DNA from: Halomonas chromatireducens
Lineage (GTDB): Bacteria > Pseudomonadota > Gammaproteobacteria > Pseudomonadales > Halomonadaceae
Assembly: GCF_001545155.1 (NCBI RefSeq)
Contig: NZ_CP014226.1
Span: forward strand, 595,926-659,925
Reading direction: 5' to 3'
DNA: 64,000 nt
A model generated the notes under the pieces. The model ran no database searches. It was not told where the DNA came from and saw nothing but the letters and a program-made list of their open reading frames with translations. Within the stretch, counting starts at the first letter, position 1; each line of letters starts with the position of its first letter. Of this stretch, positions 39,886 through 48,003 are shown piece by piece. A program made the position numbers and the translations under genes.

Positions 39886-40787
39886 GCGCCATGGAATTGC
39901 CGGACAGCCTCGACGAGATTCTCGAGGCGGCCTTGCTGGCGGCAGCGGAGCCGCTGTCGCTGGGGCGTCTCGAGGGCCTGTTCGACGACAACGAACGACC
40001 GCCGCGCCGCGCCCTGCGTGAAGCGCTGGAGCGCGTCGAGGGGCGCCACGAGGCAGGGGCCATGGAACTGATCGAGACCGCCTCCGGCTACCAGCTGCGT
40101 ATCCGGCCGCGTCTCTCCCCCTGGGTCTCCCGGCTGTGGGACGAGCGGCCCCAGCGCTATTCGCGAGCGCTGCTCGAGACCCTGGCGCTGATCGCCTATC
40201 GGCAACCGGTGACCAGAGGCGATATCGAAGAGGTGCGGGGCGTGGCGGTGAGCAGCTCGATCATGCGCACGCTGGCCGAGCGGGGCTGGATTCGCGTGGT
40301 CGGCCACCGGGATGTGCCTGGCCGGCCGTCGGTCTATGCCACCACCCGTTCGTTCCTCGACGATTTCGGACTCAAGACCCTGGACGAGCTGCCGCCCATG
40401 CATGAACTGAAAGGGGTCGCTGAGCCCTTCTTCGAGGACGAGGCGCCGCCTCCGCCCAGCCCCGTGCTGGCCCAGGCCGACGAGCCGGTCGAAGAGGACG
40501 AGGAGGACCCCGGCGACGGCAGCGAAGCGGTTGCTGGCGCGGTGAGCGGTGAAGCGCACGAAAGCCAGGAGGAGACAGCGCTGGCGGCCACGCGGGAAAC
40601 TGGCGAGAATCACGACACGACGGCCGGGATGGCCGACGCGACACACGCCGGGAAGGCGTCCGACAGGCCCGGGCTGAGCTTTGCCGATCTGGAAGCCCGC
40701 CTGGCCGAACGTGCCCGCACCAGCGTCGATGATGACGGCGGAGCGGGGGCGGAATTCACACCTGATGAGACATCTGACGAACCATGA
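39882..40787 (+). CDS. scpB: Segregation and condensation protein ScpB
   Basis: A 301-residue ScpB. Two winged-helix domains cover residues about 8-175 ([23 protein letters not shown] is the hallmark), followed by a long acidic, low-complexity tail of about 120 residues not needed by the family. Start overlaps scpA (ATGA), stop overlaps rluB (ATGA), so all three are translationally coupled. Confidence 0.95.
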   Translation: MSAMELPDSLDEILEAALLAAAEPLSLGRLEGLFDDNERPPRRALREALERVEGRHEAGAMELIETASGYQLRIRPRLSPWVSRLWDERPQRYSRALLETLALIAYRQPVTRGDIEEVRGVAVSSSIMRTLAERGWIRVVGHRDVPGRPSVYATTRSFLDDFGLKTLDELPPMHELKGVAEPFFEDEAPPPPSPVLAQADEPVEEDEEDPGDGSEAVAGAVSGEAHESQEETALAATRETGENHDTTAGMADATHAGKASDRPGLSFADLEARLAERARTSVDDDGGAGAEFTPDETSDEP

Positions 40788-41641
40788 CGACCACCACGGA
40801 AAAACTGCAGAAGGTACTGGCCCGCGCCGGGCTGGGCTCGCGTCGCGAAATGGAAACTGCCATCGCGGCGGGTCGCGTCAAGATCAACGGCAAGGTGGCC
40901 ACCCTTGGCGACCGCATCGAGATGCGCGACCGGGTCAGCTTCGATGACCGCCCCGTCACCCTGCGTGGCGTCGAGGAGACTCCCCGGCGGGTGATCATGT
41001 ATAACAAGCCGGAAGGCGAGCTGTGCACCCGCAAGGACCCGGAAGGGCGGCGTACCGTGTTCGAGCGCCTACCGCGCCTGAAAGGCGAGCGCTGGGTCGC
41101 CATAGGGCGCCTGGACATTAATACCAGTGGCCTGTTGCTGTTCACCACCGACGGCGAGCTGGCCAACCGACTCATGCATCCTTCCACGCAGGTGGAGCGT
41201 GAGTACGCCGTGCGGGTCATGGGCGAGGTGAAGAAGGAGCAGGTCGTGGCCATGGTCCAGGGCGTCATGCTCGAGGATGGCCCGGCACGCTTCACCGATG
41301 TGCAGGAGTTTGGCGGCGAGGGCATCAACACCTGGTTCCACGTGGTGATCACCGAGGGGCGCAATCGCGAAGTGCGGCGGCTGTGGGAATCCCAGGGGCT
41401 GACGGTGAGCCGCCTGAAGCGTGTGCGCTACGGCAATATCTTCCTCGACAAGCGGGCCAAGGCCGGGGAGTGGGTGGAGCTCTCCCAGGCCGAGATCGAC
41501 GACCTGGCCGAGAGTGCGGGCCTGGCTTCGCGCAAGGTCCCGGAGCTGACGCCCGACGAGAAGAACCGCTGGAGCCGCGACAAGAACAAGCGTCGGCCGG
41601 TACAGGCAATGCGTAAGCCGAAGAGCCCTCGCGGCCGCTGA
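40784..41641 (+). CDS. rluB: 23S rRNA pseudouridine synthase RluB
   Basis: A 285-residue RsuA/RluB-type synthase. The S4 RNA-binding domain is at residues about 3-60 ([22 protein letters not shown]). The catalytic Asp lies in [16 protein letters not shown] near residue 110, and [22 protein letters not shown] near 190 is the family motif II/III region. The enzyme modifies U2605-equivalent in 23S rRNA. scpA-scpB-rluB is a common gammaproteobacterial order. Confidence 0.95.
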   Translation: MTTTTEKLQKVLARAGLGSRREMETAIAAGRVKINGKVATLGDRIEMRDRVSFDDRPVTLRGVEETPRRVIMYNKPEGELCTRKDPEGRRTVFERLPRLKGERWVAIGRLDINTSGLLLFTTDGELANRLMHPSTQVEREYAVRVMGEVKKEQVVAMVQGVMLEDGPARFTDVQEFGGEGINTWFHVVITEGRNREVRRLWESQGLTVSRLKRVRYGNIFLDKRAKAGEWVELSQAEIDDLAESAGLASRKVPELTPDEKNRWSRDKNKRRPVQAMRKPKSPRGR

Positions 41642-41728
41642 GCCGGTCGGCGGGAAGCCGTTGGACAGGCTGCCAGAAACCCCTTGCTTTCAGGGGGCTG
41701 GATAGGTAATATCTGCCCCCGTTCGGAC

Positions 41729-41804
41729 GGGTCGTTAGCTCAGTTGGTAGAGCAGTTGGCTTTTAACCAATTGGTCGTAGGTTCGAATCCTACACGACCC
41801 ACCA
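41729..41804 (+). tRNA. tRNA-Lys(TTT), copy 1
   Basis: A 76-base cloverleaf: acceptor GGGTCGT/ACGACCC, D arm GCTC/GAGC, anticodon loop CTTTTAA (anticodon TTT), T arm GTAGG-TTCGAAT-CCTAC and encoded CCA. Confidence 0.97.
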
Positions 41805-41834
41805 TCTGAACCTGTATGCTTGCACGCGAGCACC

Positions 41835-41910
41835 GGGTCGTTAGCTCAGTTGGTAGAGCAGTTGGCTTTTAACCAATTGGTCGTAGGTTCGAATCCTACA
41901 CGACCCACCA
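41835..41910 (+). tRNA. tRNA-Lys(TTT), copy 2
   Basis: Identical to the copy at 41729-41804, 30 bases downstream, with the same CTTTTAA loop and encoded CCA. Probably one transcript with copy 1. Confidence 0.97.
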
Positions 41911-41917
41911 GATTGAC

Positions 41918-41957
41918 AAAAAAGCGCCCTCGCTTTCTGAAGCGAGGGCGCTTTTTC
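41918..41957 (+). terminator. Terminator of the tRNA-Lys pair
   Basis: Long perfect stem GCGCCCTCGCTT/AAGCGAGGGCGC with a four-base loop, flanked by A residues upstream and TTTTT downstream. Works in both directions. Confidence 0.92.
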
Positions 41958-42034
41958 TATGGCGGTTAATTAAAAAATCTATGTAAATTCCCTCATGCCC
42001 GAGCTGCACTAGGTGGGGGTTATTCTCGCTTGTC

Positions 42035-42109
42035 TCAACGAAGGCCGAGGACGGATAAAATCACCACCACGATGACGATGGCGCCGACGATATAAACGAT
42101 GTTGTTCAT
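42035..42109 (-). CDS. Small single-span membrane peptide (24 aa)
   Basis: ATG at 42109 with AGAGGAA upstream encodes MNNIVYIVGAIVIVVVILSV followed by LGLR and a stop at 42035-42037. One hydrophobic helix and a short positive C terminus. Similar tiny peptides are often annotated as hypothetical stress-associated membrane proteins. A stress-block dyad lies 162 bases upstream, oriented toward it. Too short for ordinary gene callers. Confidence 0.6.
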   Translation of the reverse strand: MNNIVYIVGAIVIVVVILSVLGLR

Positions 42110-42270
42110 AATGGATTCCTCTGCGGCGCATGTTCCTGTTTCAGGATACTGCGGTATGGTTCGTGTTCTGATGGCGTCGCAGTCCTTGCGACGCGTAGCG
42201 TAACTCCCTGTACCGGCTGTTCCCTGCCTCACTCACACCAAGAATATGTCTTGGGCAGGGCCGCCGTCTG

Positions 42271-42284
42271 TGCGTTGGCGTACA
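42271..42284 (-). promoter_or_regulatory. Stress-block dyad, site 1 (upstream of 42109 peptide)
   Basis: Minus strand GTACGCCAACGCAC followed by AGAC. Fits the consensus GTnnG-N4-CnnAC-MGAC. A TATTCT-like -10 hexamer follows about 25 bases on. Confidence 0.6.
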
Positions 42285-42289
42285 CTCGA

Positions 42290-43399
42290 CTAAAAGTTGA
42301 AGAAGAGTTGGGCTGAATCGAGTGACCGATGCACCCCCGGTTCGGTTCGTCTCCGCTGGATGGGCAGGGTATTCATCTCAGTGGTGTAGCACTGGTGCCC
42401 ATTTCGGCCATTTCGTTTGGTGTGATACATGGCCATGTCGGCGTTATGCATGAGGGTTTCGGCATCGTCGGCGTCATCGGGGTAGAGGCTGATGCCGATA
42501 CTGAGCGTGATGAGGAGTTCATGACCCTCGATACGGTACGGCCTGCTCAGAACGGCAAGCAGTTTTTTCGCAACCTTGGTGGCGTCTTCTGGCTTCTTGA
42601 TCTCGGCAAGCAGGATGGCGAATTCGTCACCGCCCTGGCGGCAGACAGTATCGATGTCGCGCATGCAATCGCGTAGGCGAGCGGCAACTGCCTGGAGCAA
42701 ACTGTCACCCACGGCATGGCCGAGCGAGTCATTGATGGGCTTGAAGGCATCAAGGTCAAGATAGAGCAGGGCGACCAGGTGCCGGTGTCGTCGGGCTAGG
42801 CCGATGGCGTGGGAGAGCCGTTCCGTCATCAGCGCGCGATTGGCCAGGCCGGTGAGGGCATCGTGCTGCGCCAGGTAGGCCATCCTGTCCAGCATGACCT
42901 GAGACATGGAAGCGTCGCGAAACACGATCACGGCACCGGTGACGCGGCCGTCTCGGTCGTGGATCGGTGCGGCTGAATCCTCGATCTCAAGCTTGCTGCC
43001 ATCCTGGCGGAGCAGTGCGCCATCCAGGGCGAGGCCTACCGCTCTGTTCTCTTCGATGGCCCGCCGCCCGGAGGTGATGGTTGTTTGCTGTGTCTTGCTG
43101 TCGACAAGGAGGAGCACTCGGGAAATGGGCTGGCCGATCGCCTCCGGTTCCGACCAGCCTGACAGAATTTCAGCCATTCGGTTCATGTAGGTGATTGCGC
43201 CCTGAAGGTCGATGGTCAGGACCGCATCGCCGACGGTGTTGAGGGCCACCCGAGTCCATGCCCGCTCGGTGTCCAGGGCCGCTGCGACGTCCCGCCTCGA
43301 GGCGTGGATCTGGGTGTGTCCTTGCCGCACAGGGTCCTGGGAGCGTACCGAGTGCAAGGAGGCTGATGGAGGCTGTTCAACCAGCGATTCGTCCCTCAT
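42290..43399 (-). CDS. PAS-GGDEF diguanylate cyclase
   Basis: A 369-residue cytoplasmic protein: a PAS domain at residues about 45-165 (VLTIDLQGAITYMNRMAE; GAVIVFRDAS), then a GGDEF domain at about 175-335 with an intact active site (RQGGDEFAIL) that makes cyclic-di-GMP from two GTP. The inhibitory I-site RDID lies five residues before GGDEF, so product feedback is expected. No EAL domain. Start ATG 43399 overlaps the stop of a short upstream frame. The PAS may sense redox or a ligand. Confidence 0.92.
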   Translation of the reverse strand: MRDESLVEQPPSASLHSVRSQDPVRQGHTQIHASRRDVAAALDTERAWTRVALNTVGDAVLTIDLQGAITYMNRMAEILSGWSEPEAIGQPISRVLLLVDSKTQQTTITSGRRAIEENRAVGLALDGALLRQDGSKLEIEDSAAPIHDRDGRVTGAVIVFRDASMSQVMLDRMAYLAQHDALTGLANRALMTERLSHAIGLARRHRHLVALLYLDLDAFKPINDSLGHAVGDSLLQAVAARLRDCMRDIDTVCRQGGDEFAILLAEIKKPEDATKVAKKLLAVLSRPYRIEGHELLITLSIGISLYPDDADDAETLMHNADMAMYHTKRNGRNGHQCYTTEMNTLPIQRRRTEPGVHRSLDSAQLFFNF

Positions 43400-43527
43400 T
43401 CAGTCGGCCCGGAAGCTGGCAGAGTCCATGGTGCGCGCGCCCAGGTGGGCAAGGGTGGCGTGGCCCACTGAGGTGCTCGAGCCCGAGTGGCAGGAGGCGA
43501 GATCAACAGAAACGTTGGCGTTGCCAT
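43396..43527 (-). CDS. Possible 43-aa leader peptide coupled to the diguanylate cyclase
   Basis: ATG at 43527 with GGAAAGGAA about 9 bases upstream starts MATPTFLLISPPATRARAPQ. It ends at TGA 43396-43398, overlapping the cyclase ATG (ATGA). The product is rich in Pro, Ala and Trp and resembles no family known to me. The ribosome site and stop/start overlap argue for translation, but another frame is also open here. Confidence 0.35.
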   Translation of the reverse strand: MATPTFLLISPPATRARAPQWATPPLPTWARAPWTLPASGPTE

Positions 43528-43644
43528 GAGTCGAATTCCTTTCCGCCTGCGTATGAGCCCCGGTGGAGCGGCATGGCCTGGCCAGGCCGGGCGCGCGGCT
43601 TGGCCAATATCCCGCGAGCGTAGTAGCGTGACGGCATCGCTTCC

Positions 43645-43658
43645 GTGCGTTAGCGTAC
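43645..43658 (+). promoter_or_regulatory. Stress-block dyad, site 2 (between crp-like 1 and the cyclase leader)
   Basis: GTGCGTTAGCGTAC followed by ATAG, 91 bases before the Crp-like gene at 43750. Nearly perfect palindrome, so it may also act on the divergent cyclase unit. A TATACC/TATGC region follows about 25 bases downstream. Confidence 0.6.
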
Positions 43659-43749
43659 ATAGCAATTGCTTGTTGTTCGCTATACCTTATGCGTCGGGAC
43701 TACTATTTCTCCCGCACTCGGGGAGCTTTACCGACAAGGAGTGTCAGTC

Positions 43750-44469
43750 ATGGCCCTGAAACAAGAACCGCGTCAGAATCATTTGCTTGCGGCCCTGCCC
43801 AAGGATGAATACCAGCGCCTGGAGCCCCACCTCAAGTTGGTAGAGTTGACGCTGGGAGACTCGCTGGCCGAGTCGGGAAAGGCGATGCGGCACGTCTATT
43901 TCCCGCTGGACTGCATCGTATCGCTGCTTTGCGTCATGGAGGATGGGGATTCGACGGAAATTGCCGTCGTCGGTGGAGAGGGTATCGTCGGTATCGCGCT
44001 GTTCATGGGAGGTGAGTCCACACCGAGCCGTGCCATCGTGCAGAGTGCCGGCAGCGCCTATCGCCTTGATGGGCAACTGCTGAAGGACGAGTTCGATCGC
44101 GCGTCAACGTTCCAGTATCTGTTATTGCGTTACACCCAGGCCCTGATCACCCAGATGGCGCAGACTGCAGTGTGCAACCGGCATCACAGCCTGGATCAAC
44201 AGCTGTGTCGCTGGCTGCTGCTGAGCCTGGATCGCTTGCCGGTCAACGAGCTGGTCATGACCCAGGAACTGATCGCCAACATGCTTGGCGTCCGCCGAGA
44301 AGGCGTCACCGAGGCGGCCGGCAAGCTGCAGCGGGCCGGACTGATTTCCTACCGCCGCGGGCACATCAGCATTCTCGACAGGCCTGGCCTGGAAGCGCGT
44401 GTCTGTGAGTGCTACTCGGTCGTCAGGCAGGAGTACGACCGTCTGCTGAGCTTCCATCGCCCCGGCTGA
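43750..44469 (+). CDS. Crp/Fnr-family regulator 1
   Basis: A 239-residue regulator with an N-terminal cyclic-nucleotide-binding-like barrel (residues about 15-140; HVYFPLDCIVSLL; IAVVGGEGIVG) and a C-terminal winged helix. Its recognition region is TQELIANMLGVRREGVTEAAGKL, residues about 178-200. No Cys cluster of FNR type and no conserved cAMP-contact set, so the signal is unknown. ATG 43750 has AAGGAG upstream. It is preceded by a copy of the stress-block dyad and followed by a second, related regulator. Candidate master regulator of the block. Confidence 0.9.
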   Translation: MALKQEPRQNHLLAALPKDEYQRLEPHLKLVELTLGDSLAESGKAMRHVYFPLDCIVSLLCVMEDGDSTEIAVVGGEGIVGIALFMGGESTPSRAIVQSAGSAYRLDGQLLKDEFDRASTFQYLLLRYTQALITQMAQTAVCNRHHSLDQQLCRWLLLSLDRLPVNELVMTQELIANMLGVRREGVTEAAGKLQRAGLISYRRGHISILDRPGLEARVCECYSVVRQEYDRLLSFHRPG

Positions 44470-44525
44470 AGGCCCCTTTCCTTATCGGGCCGGGTGGGTT
44501 CTCGCGCAGTGCCTGTCCTGCGTAT

Positions 44526-44539
44526 GTATCCTGGCGCAC
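44526..44539 (+). promoter_or_regulatory. Stress-block dyad, site 3 (upstream of crp-like 2)
   Basis: GTATCCTGGCGCAC followed by CGAC, 110 bases before the ATG at 44650. The left half-site is weaker than in the other copies (C instead of G at position 5). Confidence 0.5.
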
Positions 44540-44649
44540 CGACGGCATGTGAAGGACATGCCAGTGTTCTCTCAGCGGTCTATTGGTAATTTCCTGATCC
44601 CTTGCTTGCCATGTGCCCATCACCGATGTTTTCCACCGGGAGCGCGCCC

Positions 44650-45420
44650 ATGAATTCTACACCCCCAAGTCCGATCACCAATCATCTTATTGACAGGTTG
44701 CCACAACAGGAGAGGGCATCGTTCCTTGCCGATTGCCAGGTCATTGACCTGGTGTTCGGTGAAGTGATTACCGAGCACGGAGGGCGGATTTCGCATGTCC
44801 ATTTTCCCCTCGACAGCTTCATCTCCCAGATTGCCAACCTGAGCAGTGACCGGGAGCAGCTGGAAGTGGCGATGGTCGGCAGTGAAGGGATGTTGGGAAC
44901 GCCCCTGATTCTGGGGGTCGATGAGTCACCCTGGCTCGCACTGGTACAGGGGGCAGGCCCGGCGCTGCGCATGCCGGCGGCTGTCTTTGGTCGCCACCTG
45001 GCGCAGAGCCCCACGCTTCAGGCGCTGCTGAAGCGCTATCTATATGTGGTCATGCACCAGCTATCCCGGGTGGCGGCATGTACCCACTTCCATCAGGTGG
45101 AGGCCCGGCTGGCGCGCTGGCTGCTGATGACCCAGGATCGTGCACACTCGGATGAGCTGCATCTTACCCACGAGTTCCTGGCCATGATGCTGGGGGTGCG
45201 TCGCGCCGGCATCACTTTGGCTGCCATGGCACTTCAGTCGCGCCGCCTGATTCGCTATCAGCGAGGAGACATCGTGGTGCTGGACCGAACGGGGCTGATC
45301 GAGGCTTCCTGCGGCTGCTATGCCTCTGATCGCAGCCTTTACCGTCGGCACATCACCGGAGGTGGCGCAGCATTAGACCTGCTGACGCGCCCTGGGGAGG
45401 CGTCAGCTGGAAAATCATGA
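44650..45420 (+). CDS. Crp/Fnr-family regulator 2
   Basis: A 256-residue paralogue of the preceding regulator: effector barrel (HVHFPLDSFISQIANL; VAMVGSEGMLG) and winged helix with HEFLAMMLGVRRAGITLAAMAL. The two share the unusual MLGVRR turn, so they could bind the same sites or form heterodimers. ATG 44650 has no strong ribosome site. Signal unknown. Position next to the dyad-carrying genes suggests a shared regulon. Confidence 0.9.
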   Translation: MNSTPPSPITNHLIDRLPQQERASFLADCQVIDLVFGEVITEHGGRISHVHFPLDSFISQIANLSSDREQLEVAMVGSEGMLGTPLILGVDESPWLALVQGAGPALRMPAAVFGRHLAQSPTLQALLKRYLYVVMHQLSRVAACTHFHQVEARLARWLLMTQDRAHSDELHLTHEFLAMMLGVRRAGITLAAMALQSRRLIRYQRGDIVVLDRTGLIEASCGCYASDRSLYRRHITGGGAALDLLTRPGEASAGKS

Positions 45421-45524
45421 GGTGACGGTTGCCTTGCGATCCAGGCTACGCCGAGAGTGTTGCCTTCGGCGGCATGCCAGGCAGTTTCGTCGCCTCGCAG
45501 GTTTTGGCATCCTGCATGCCGAGA

Positions 45525-45809
45525 TTACCGGCGGCGCCTCAACGATGAGTACAGCGCGCCAGCGATAAAGGCGATGCCAATGGACATCAGCGGGTTTTCG
45601 CGGACGTGGGCGCTCACGCGTTCAAGCACATCATCGGCCCGCTGGCGCCCATGGACAGTTGCCTCTCGAATGTGCTCTTCGGCGCGGGATGCCTGCTCCC
45701 GAGTGTACTCCTCGGCCTTGCCAGCGGTTTCGGCTGCCCTGTCTACTGCTTCATGAGCCTTGCCCGCAACCTGATCGATGGTCTCGTGTCCGCTTGTTTT
45801 CATAGTCAT
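45525..45809 (-). CDS. DUF883 (ElaB/YqjD-type) membrane-anchored protein
   Basis: A 94-residue protein: a charged helical N-terminal part with Glu/Arg/Ala heptads, then ENPLMSIGIAFIAGALYSSL as one C-terminal membrane helix and a RRRR end. This is the ElaB/YqjD layout; members are RpoS-linked, inner-membrane anchored and some bind ribosomes. AAGGAAG lies 9 bases before the ATG. It follows the AI-2E-type gene by 43 bases on the same strand, so co-transcription is likely. Confidence 0.88.
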   Translation of the reverse strand: MTMKTSGHETIDQVAGKAHEAVDRAAETAGKAEEYTREQASRAEEHIREATVHGRQRADDVLERVSAHVRENPLMSIGIAFIAGALYSSLRRRR

Positions 45810-45852
45810 GATCGTATCTTCCTTGTTGCTGTAGACGGGTTAAGGTGACCTG

Positions 45853-47016
45853 TCAGGTATGACGCTCATCGTCGCCAATGGTTTCTCTGACTATCTGCTG
45901 GTCGAGGGCGTCAGGCCCGGTCGTGGTGGTTAGCCGGCTTTTCACGTGCTCCCCGAGGGTGAGGAGGAACGCTGTCAGGGGAACGGCGAGGATCATGCCG
46001 ACGACCCCACCCAGCACCGTTCCCCAGAACAGGATGGAGATCACGACCAGGGCCGGGTGCAGGCCTGAGCGATCGGCCATGATCTTGGGCGTGAGCAGCA
46101 TGCTCTCCACCAGCTGTGTGACAGCGATGACCGCCAGCACCAGCATGACGAGCTGTGAGCCCCCTCCTGGCTGAAAATAGGCGATGGGAAGCACGGTGAC
46201 AATGCCGACAATGAAGCCAAGGTAGGGCACGATGTTCAACAGCCCCAGGGCGAGACCCAGGAAAATTGCGGCCTCGAGGCCGATGACGGTAAAACCAACT
46301 GCCATCATCACTCCCATGATCAAGGCGATGGTCAGCTGTCCGCGGAAAAAGGCGGTGACGTAATTGATAAAGAGCTGAACCAGGTACACAACTTCGTTCT
46401 GCCGCTGCTTTGTGAACAAGAACAGCATCCCCTTGGCATGCTGCTTCATGCGACCACCGGAGAGTAGCGCAAAGAAGAGATACAGGGGCACGAAACCGAG
46501 GCCCACCAGGAAACCGATGTATTTCATGGTGCGATCAGTGGCCTCCTCTGCATCCGGAAGCATCGAATGGATCTCCATTTCGACGATGGCGTCTTCCACC
46601 AATGGCAATGCTCTCGGGAACCGGGCTGACAGGCTGGCGTGTCCGCGCTCGGCGATCTCAGGCACAGACTGGAAGAATTGGCTGCCCTGATGGATAGCCG
46701 TCGGCAGGATCAGCACCATCACCGTGAGAAACAGGCCGAAAAGGATCACAAAAAGAGAGATCACGGCGCCGAGCCGGTTCATACGTAGGTGGCGCTCGAA
46801 GCGTTCTACGATCGGGAGCAAGATCAAGGCCATCACCCCCGCGATGGCAAGAGGGAAGACCAGGGAGTGCAGGGCGCCGATGATCTGCCCCAGAACCCAG
46901 ATGATGAACACGACGGTGCCAACCAGGGTGACGGCGCTGAGTGCGACAATGGTGTAACGAAGCAGCCGTTGTTCGCCGGGTGCAAAGTCGATTTGCGTTC
47001 TCTTTTCGAAGCTCAT
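45853..47016 (-). CDS. AI-2E-type (PerM/YdiK) membrane transporter, copy 1
   Basis: A 387-residue inner-membrane protein with about eight hydrophobic segments in the usual pattern: two-plus-one at the N terminus, a cytoplasmic stretch, then the paired C-terminal segments with the VGMILAVPLTAFLLTL motif. GAGGAAA precedes the ATG. Family members include autoinducer-2 exporters and Na+/H+ antiporters of halophiles, so either export or ion exchange is possible. A stress-block dyad lies 151 bases upstream. Confidence 0.9.
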   Translation of the reverse strand: MSFEKRTQIDFAPGEQRLLRYTIVALSAVTLVGTVVFIIWVLGQIIGALHSLVFPLAIAGVMALILLPIVERFERHLRMNRLGAVISLFVILFGLFLTVMVLILPTAIHQGSQFFQSVPEIAERGHASLSARFPRALPLVEDAIVEMEIHSMLPDAEEATDRTMKYIGFLVGLGFVPLYLFFALLSGGRMKQHAKGMLFLFTKQRQNEVVYLVQLFINYVTAFFRGQLTIALIMGVMMAVGFTVIGLEAAIFLGLALGLLNIVPYLGFIVGIVTVLPIAYFQPGGGSQLVMLVLAVIAVTQLVESMLLTPKIMADRSGLHPALVVISILFWGTVLGGVVGMILAVPLTAFLLTLGEHVKSRLTTTTGPDALDQQIVRETIGDDERHT

Positions 47017-47166
47017 GGGTTTCCTCTACCGCTCAATATGCGGTCCTGACACCCCTTGACCCATATATGGATAGCGGTGTATGGGCACAAGATGTCGGCC
47101 CTCTGGGCCTGGAGATCATGAAAAGAAAAGATATTTCAGCTTAGGCGCAAGCGGGCGACTCTTCGG

Positions 47167-47180
47167 TGCGCTACCACACA
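47167..47180 (-). promoter_or_regulatory. Stress-block dyad, site 4 (upstream of AI-2E/DUF883 unit)
   Basis: Minus strand GTGTGGTAGCGCAC followed by CGAA. Oriented toward the gene starting at 47016. Confidence 0.55.
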
Positions 47181-47243
47181 CAGCGCCGCCGTCCGGTGAT
47201 GCAGAAACTCGTGGACCTGTCTGAAAAAAATGGATTCTCATAA

Positions 47244-47257
47244 GTTAGGCACCGCAC
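47244..47257 (+). promoter_or_regulatory. Stress-block dyad, site 5 (upstream of csbD 1)
   Basis: GTTAGGCACCGCAC followed by AGAC, 106 bases before the csbD-like ATG. The AACTATTTT further on may be the -10 region. Confidence 0.55.
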
Positions 47258-47363
47258 AGACCAGGCCGGGATCAGCAACTATTTTCTCAGTATCACCCTG
47301 TTTTTACATGCGTTCATGGTTAGAAGAAGAATCCAGGTTAAACGAGCGTCTGGAGTAAAGGTC

Positions 47364-47525
47364 ATGAACAAGGATCAGGTCAAAGATAGTTCGAGTAAGG
47401 ATATGGCTAAGGAAGTTGCCGACGACACGCGCACGGAGAAGAAGGGTAAAGTCGAGAATAATGGCGACAAGGGTGGCTCCGTGTTGGGAAAAATCAATGA
47501 CGATGCCAAGAAGGAAAAGAAATGA
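47364..47525 (+). CDS. CsbD-like small stress protein 1
   Basis: A 53-residue, highly charged, Lys/Asp/Gly-rich protein beginning MNKDQVKDSSSKDMAKEVAD. The MNKDQVK opening and KKGKVENNGDKGG pattern match CsbD, a general stress protein of intrinsically disordered type, although the central helix motif is degenerate. AAAGG lies upstream. Its stop overlaps the next gene's ATG. Function within stress protection unknown. Confidence 0.75.
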   Translation: MNKDQVKDSSSKDMAKEVADDTRTEKKGKVENNGDKGGSVLGKINDDAKKEKK

Positions 47526-47929
47526 ACGATCCAGCAGTACAATCAAAGAGTAGTTACGCCGTCGCCGACGATATGCAGGCAGGCGCCATGTTGCTCAGTG
47601 CTTCCACCATAACTGGCGATGACGTATATAACATGCAGGATGAAGAGCTAGGCAAGGTTCTGGACGTTATGCTTGATATAACCGAGGGCAAGATACGTTA
47701 CGCAGTCTTGGCATCGGGCGGTTTTCTGGGCATGGGTGATCGCCTGTTCGCTGTGCCCTGGAAGGCATTGAAGCTCGACACGCAGAACAGACGGTTCTTG
47801 CTAGACGTCGATGTCGAGCGCCTAAAGAACGCACCGGGCTTCGACAAGGATCAATGGCCGAACATGGCTGACGCTACCTGGAATTCGACCATTGAGTCCT
47901 ACTACGCAGCTGATCGGATTTCTCAGTAG
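47522..47929 (+). CDS. PRC-barrel domain protein
   Basis: A 135-residue protein with one PRC-barrel (residues about 25-100: SASTITGDDVYNMQDEELGK, then VLDVMLDITEGKIRYAVL, FLGMGDRLFAVPW). The barrel binds partner proteins or RNA in other contexts. Soluble, no signal. ATGA overlap with csbD 1 shows translational coupling, and CsbD plus PRC pairs recur in stress loci. Confidence 0.9.
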   Translation: MNDPAVQSKSSYAVADDMQAGAMLLSASTITGDDVYNMQDEELGKVLDVMLDITEGKIRYAVLASGGFLGMGDRLFAVPWKALKLDTQNRRFLLDVDVERLKNAPGFDKDQWPNMADATWNSTIESYYAADRISQ

Positions 47930-47944
47930 GCATAGTGCGGAAGG

Positions 47945-47968
47945 TCCGGGTAGTAGTATCTACCCGGA
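47945..47968. terminator. Stem-loop between convergent units
   Basis: A 9-bp perfect stem (47945-47953 with 47960-47968), TAGTAT loop, between the PRC-barrel stop and the CheB-CheR stop. No T tract; probable bidirectional attenuation. Confidence 0.55.
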
Positions 47969-48003
47969 TCCATCGTGCCGACGAGATTATTCTGGCCTTA
48001 CCG

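Larger units (their letters stand above)
47017..47363. other. Divergent promoter region between the AI-2E-type gene and csbD 1
   Basis: No gene is visible. It contains two oppositely oriented stress-block dyads (47167-47180 and 47244-47257). From about 47241 on, it resembles the upstream region of the second csbD gene (57702 onward) for roughly 120 bases. Confidence 0.7.

Noticed and set aside
41729..41910. The identical 76-base units as attachment-site repeats
   Set aside because: Both are complete tRNA-Lys genes with CCA and a shared terminator, so a simple gene duplication explains them.
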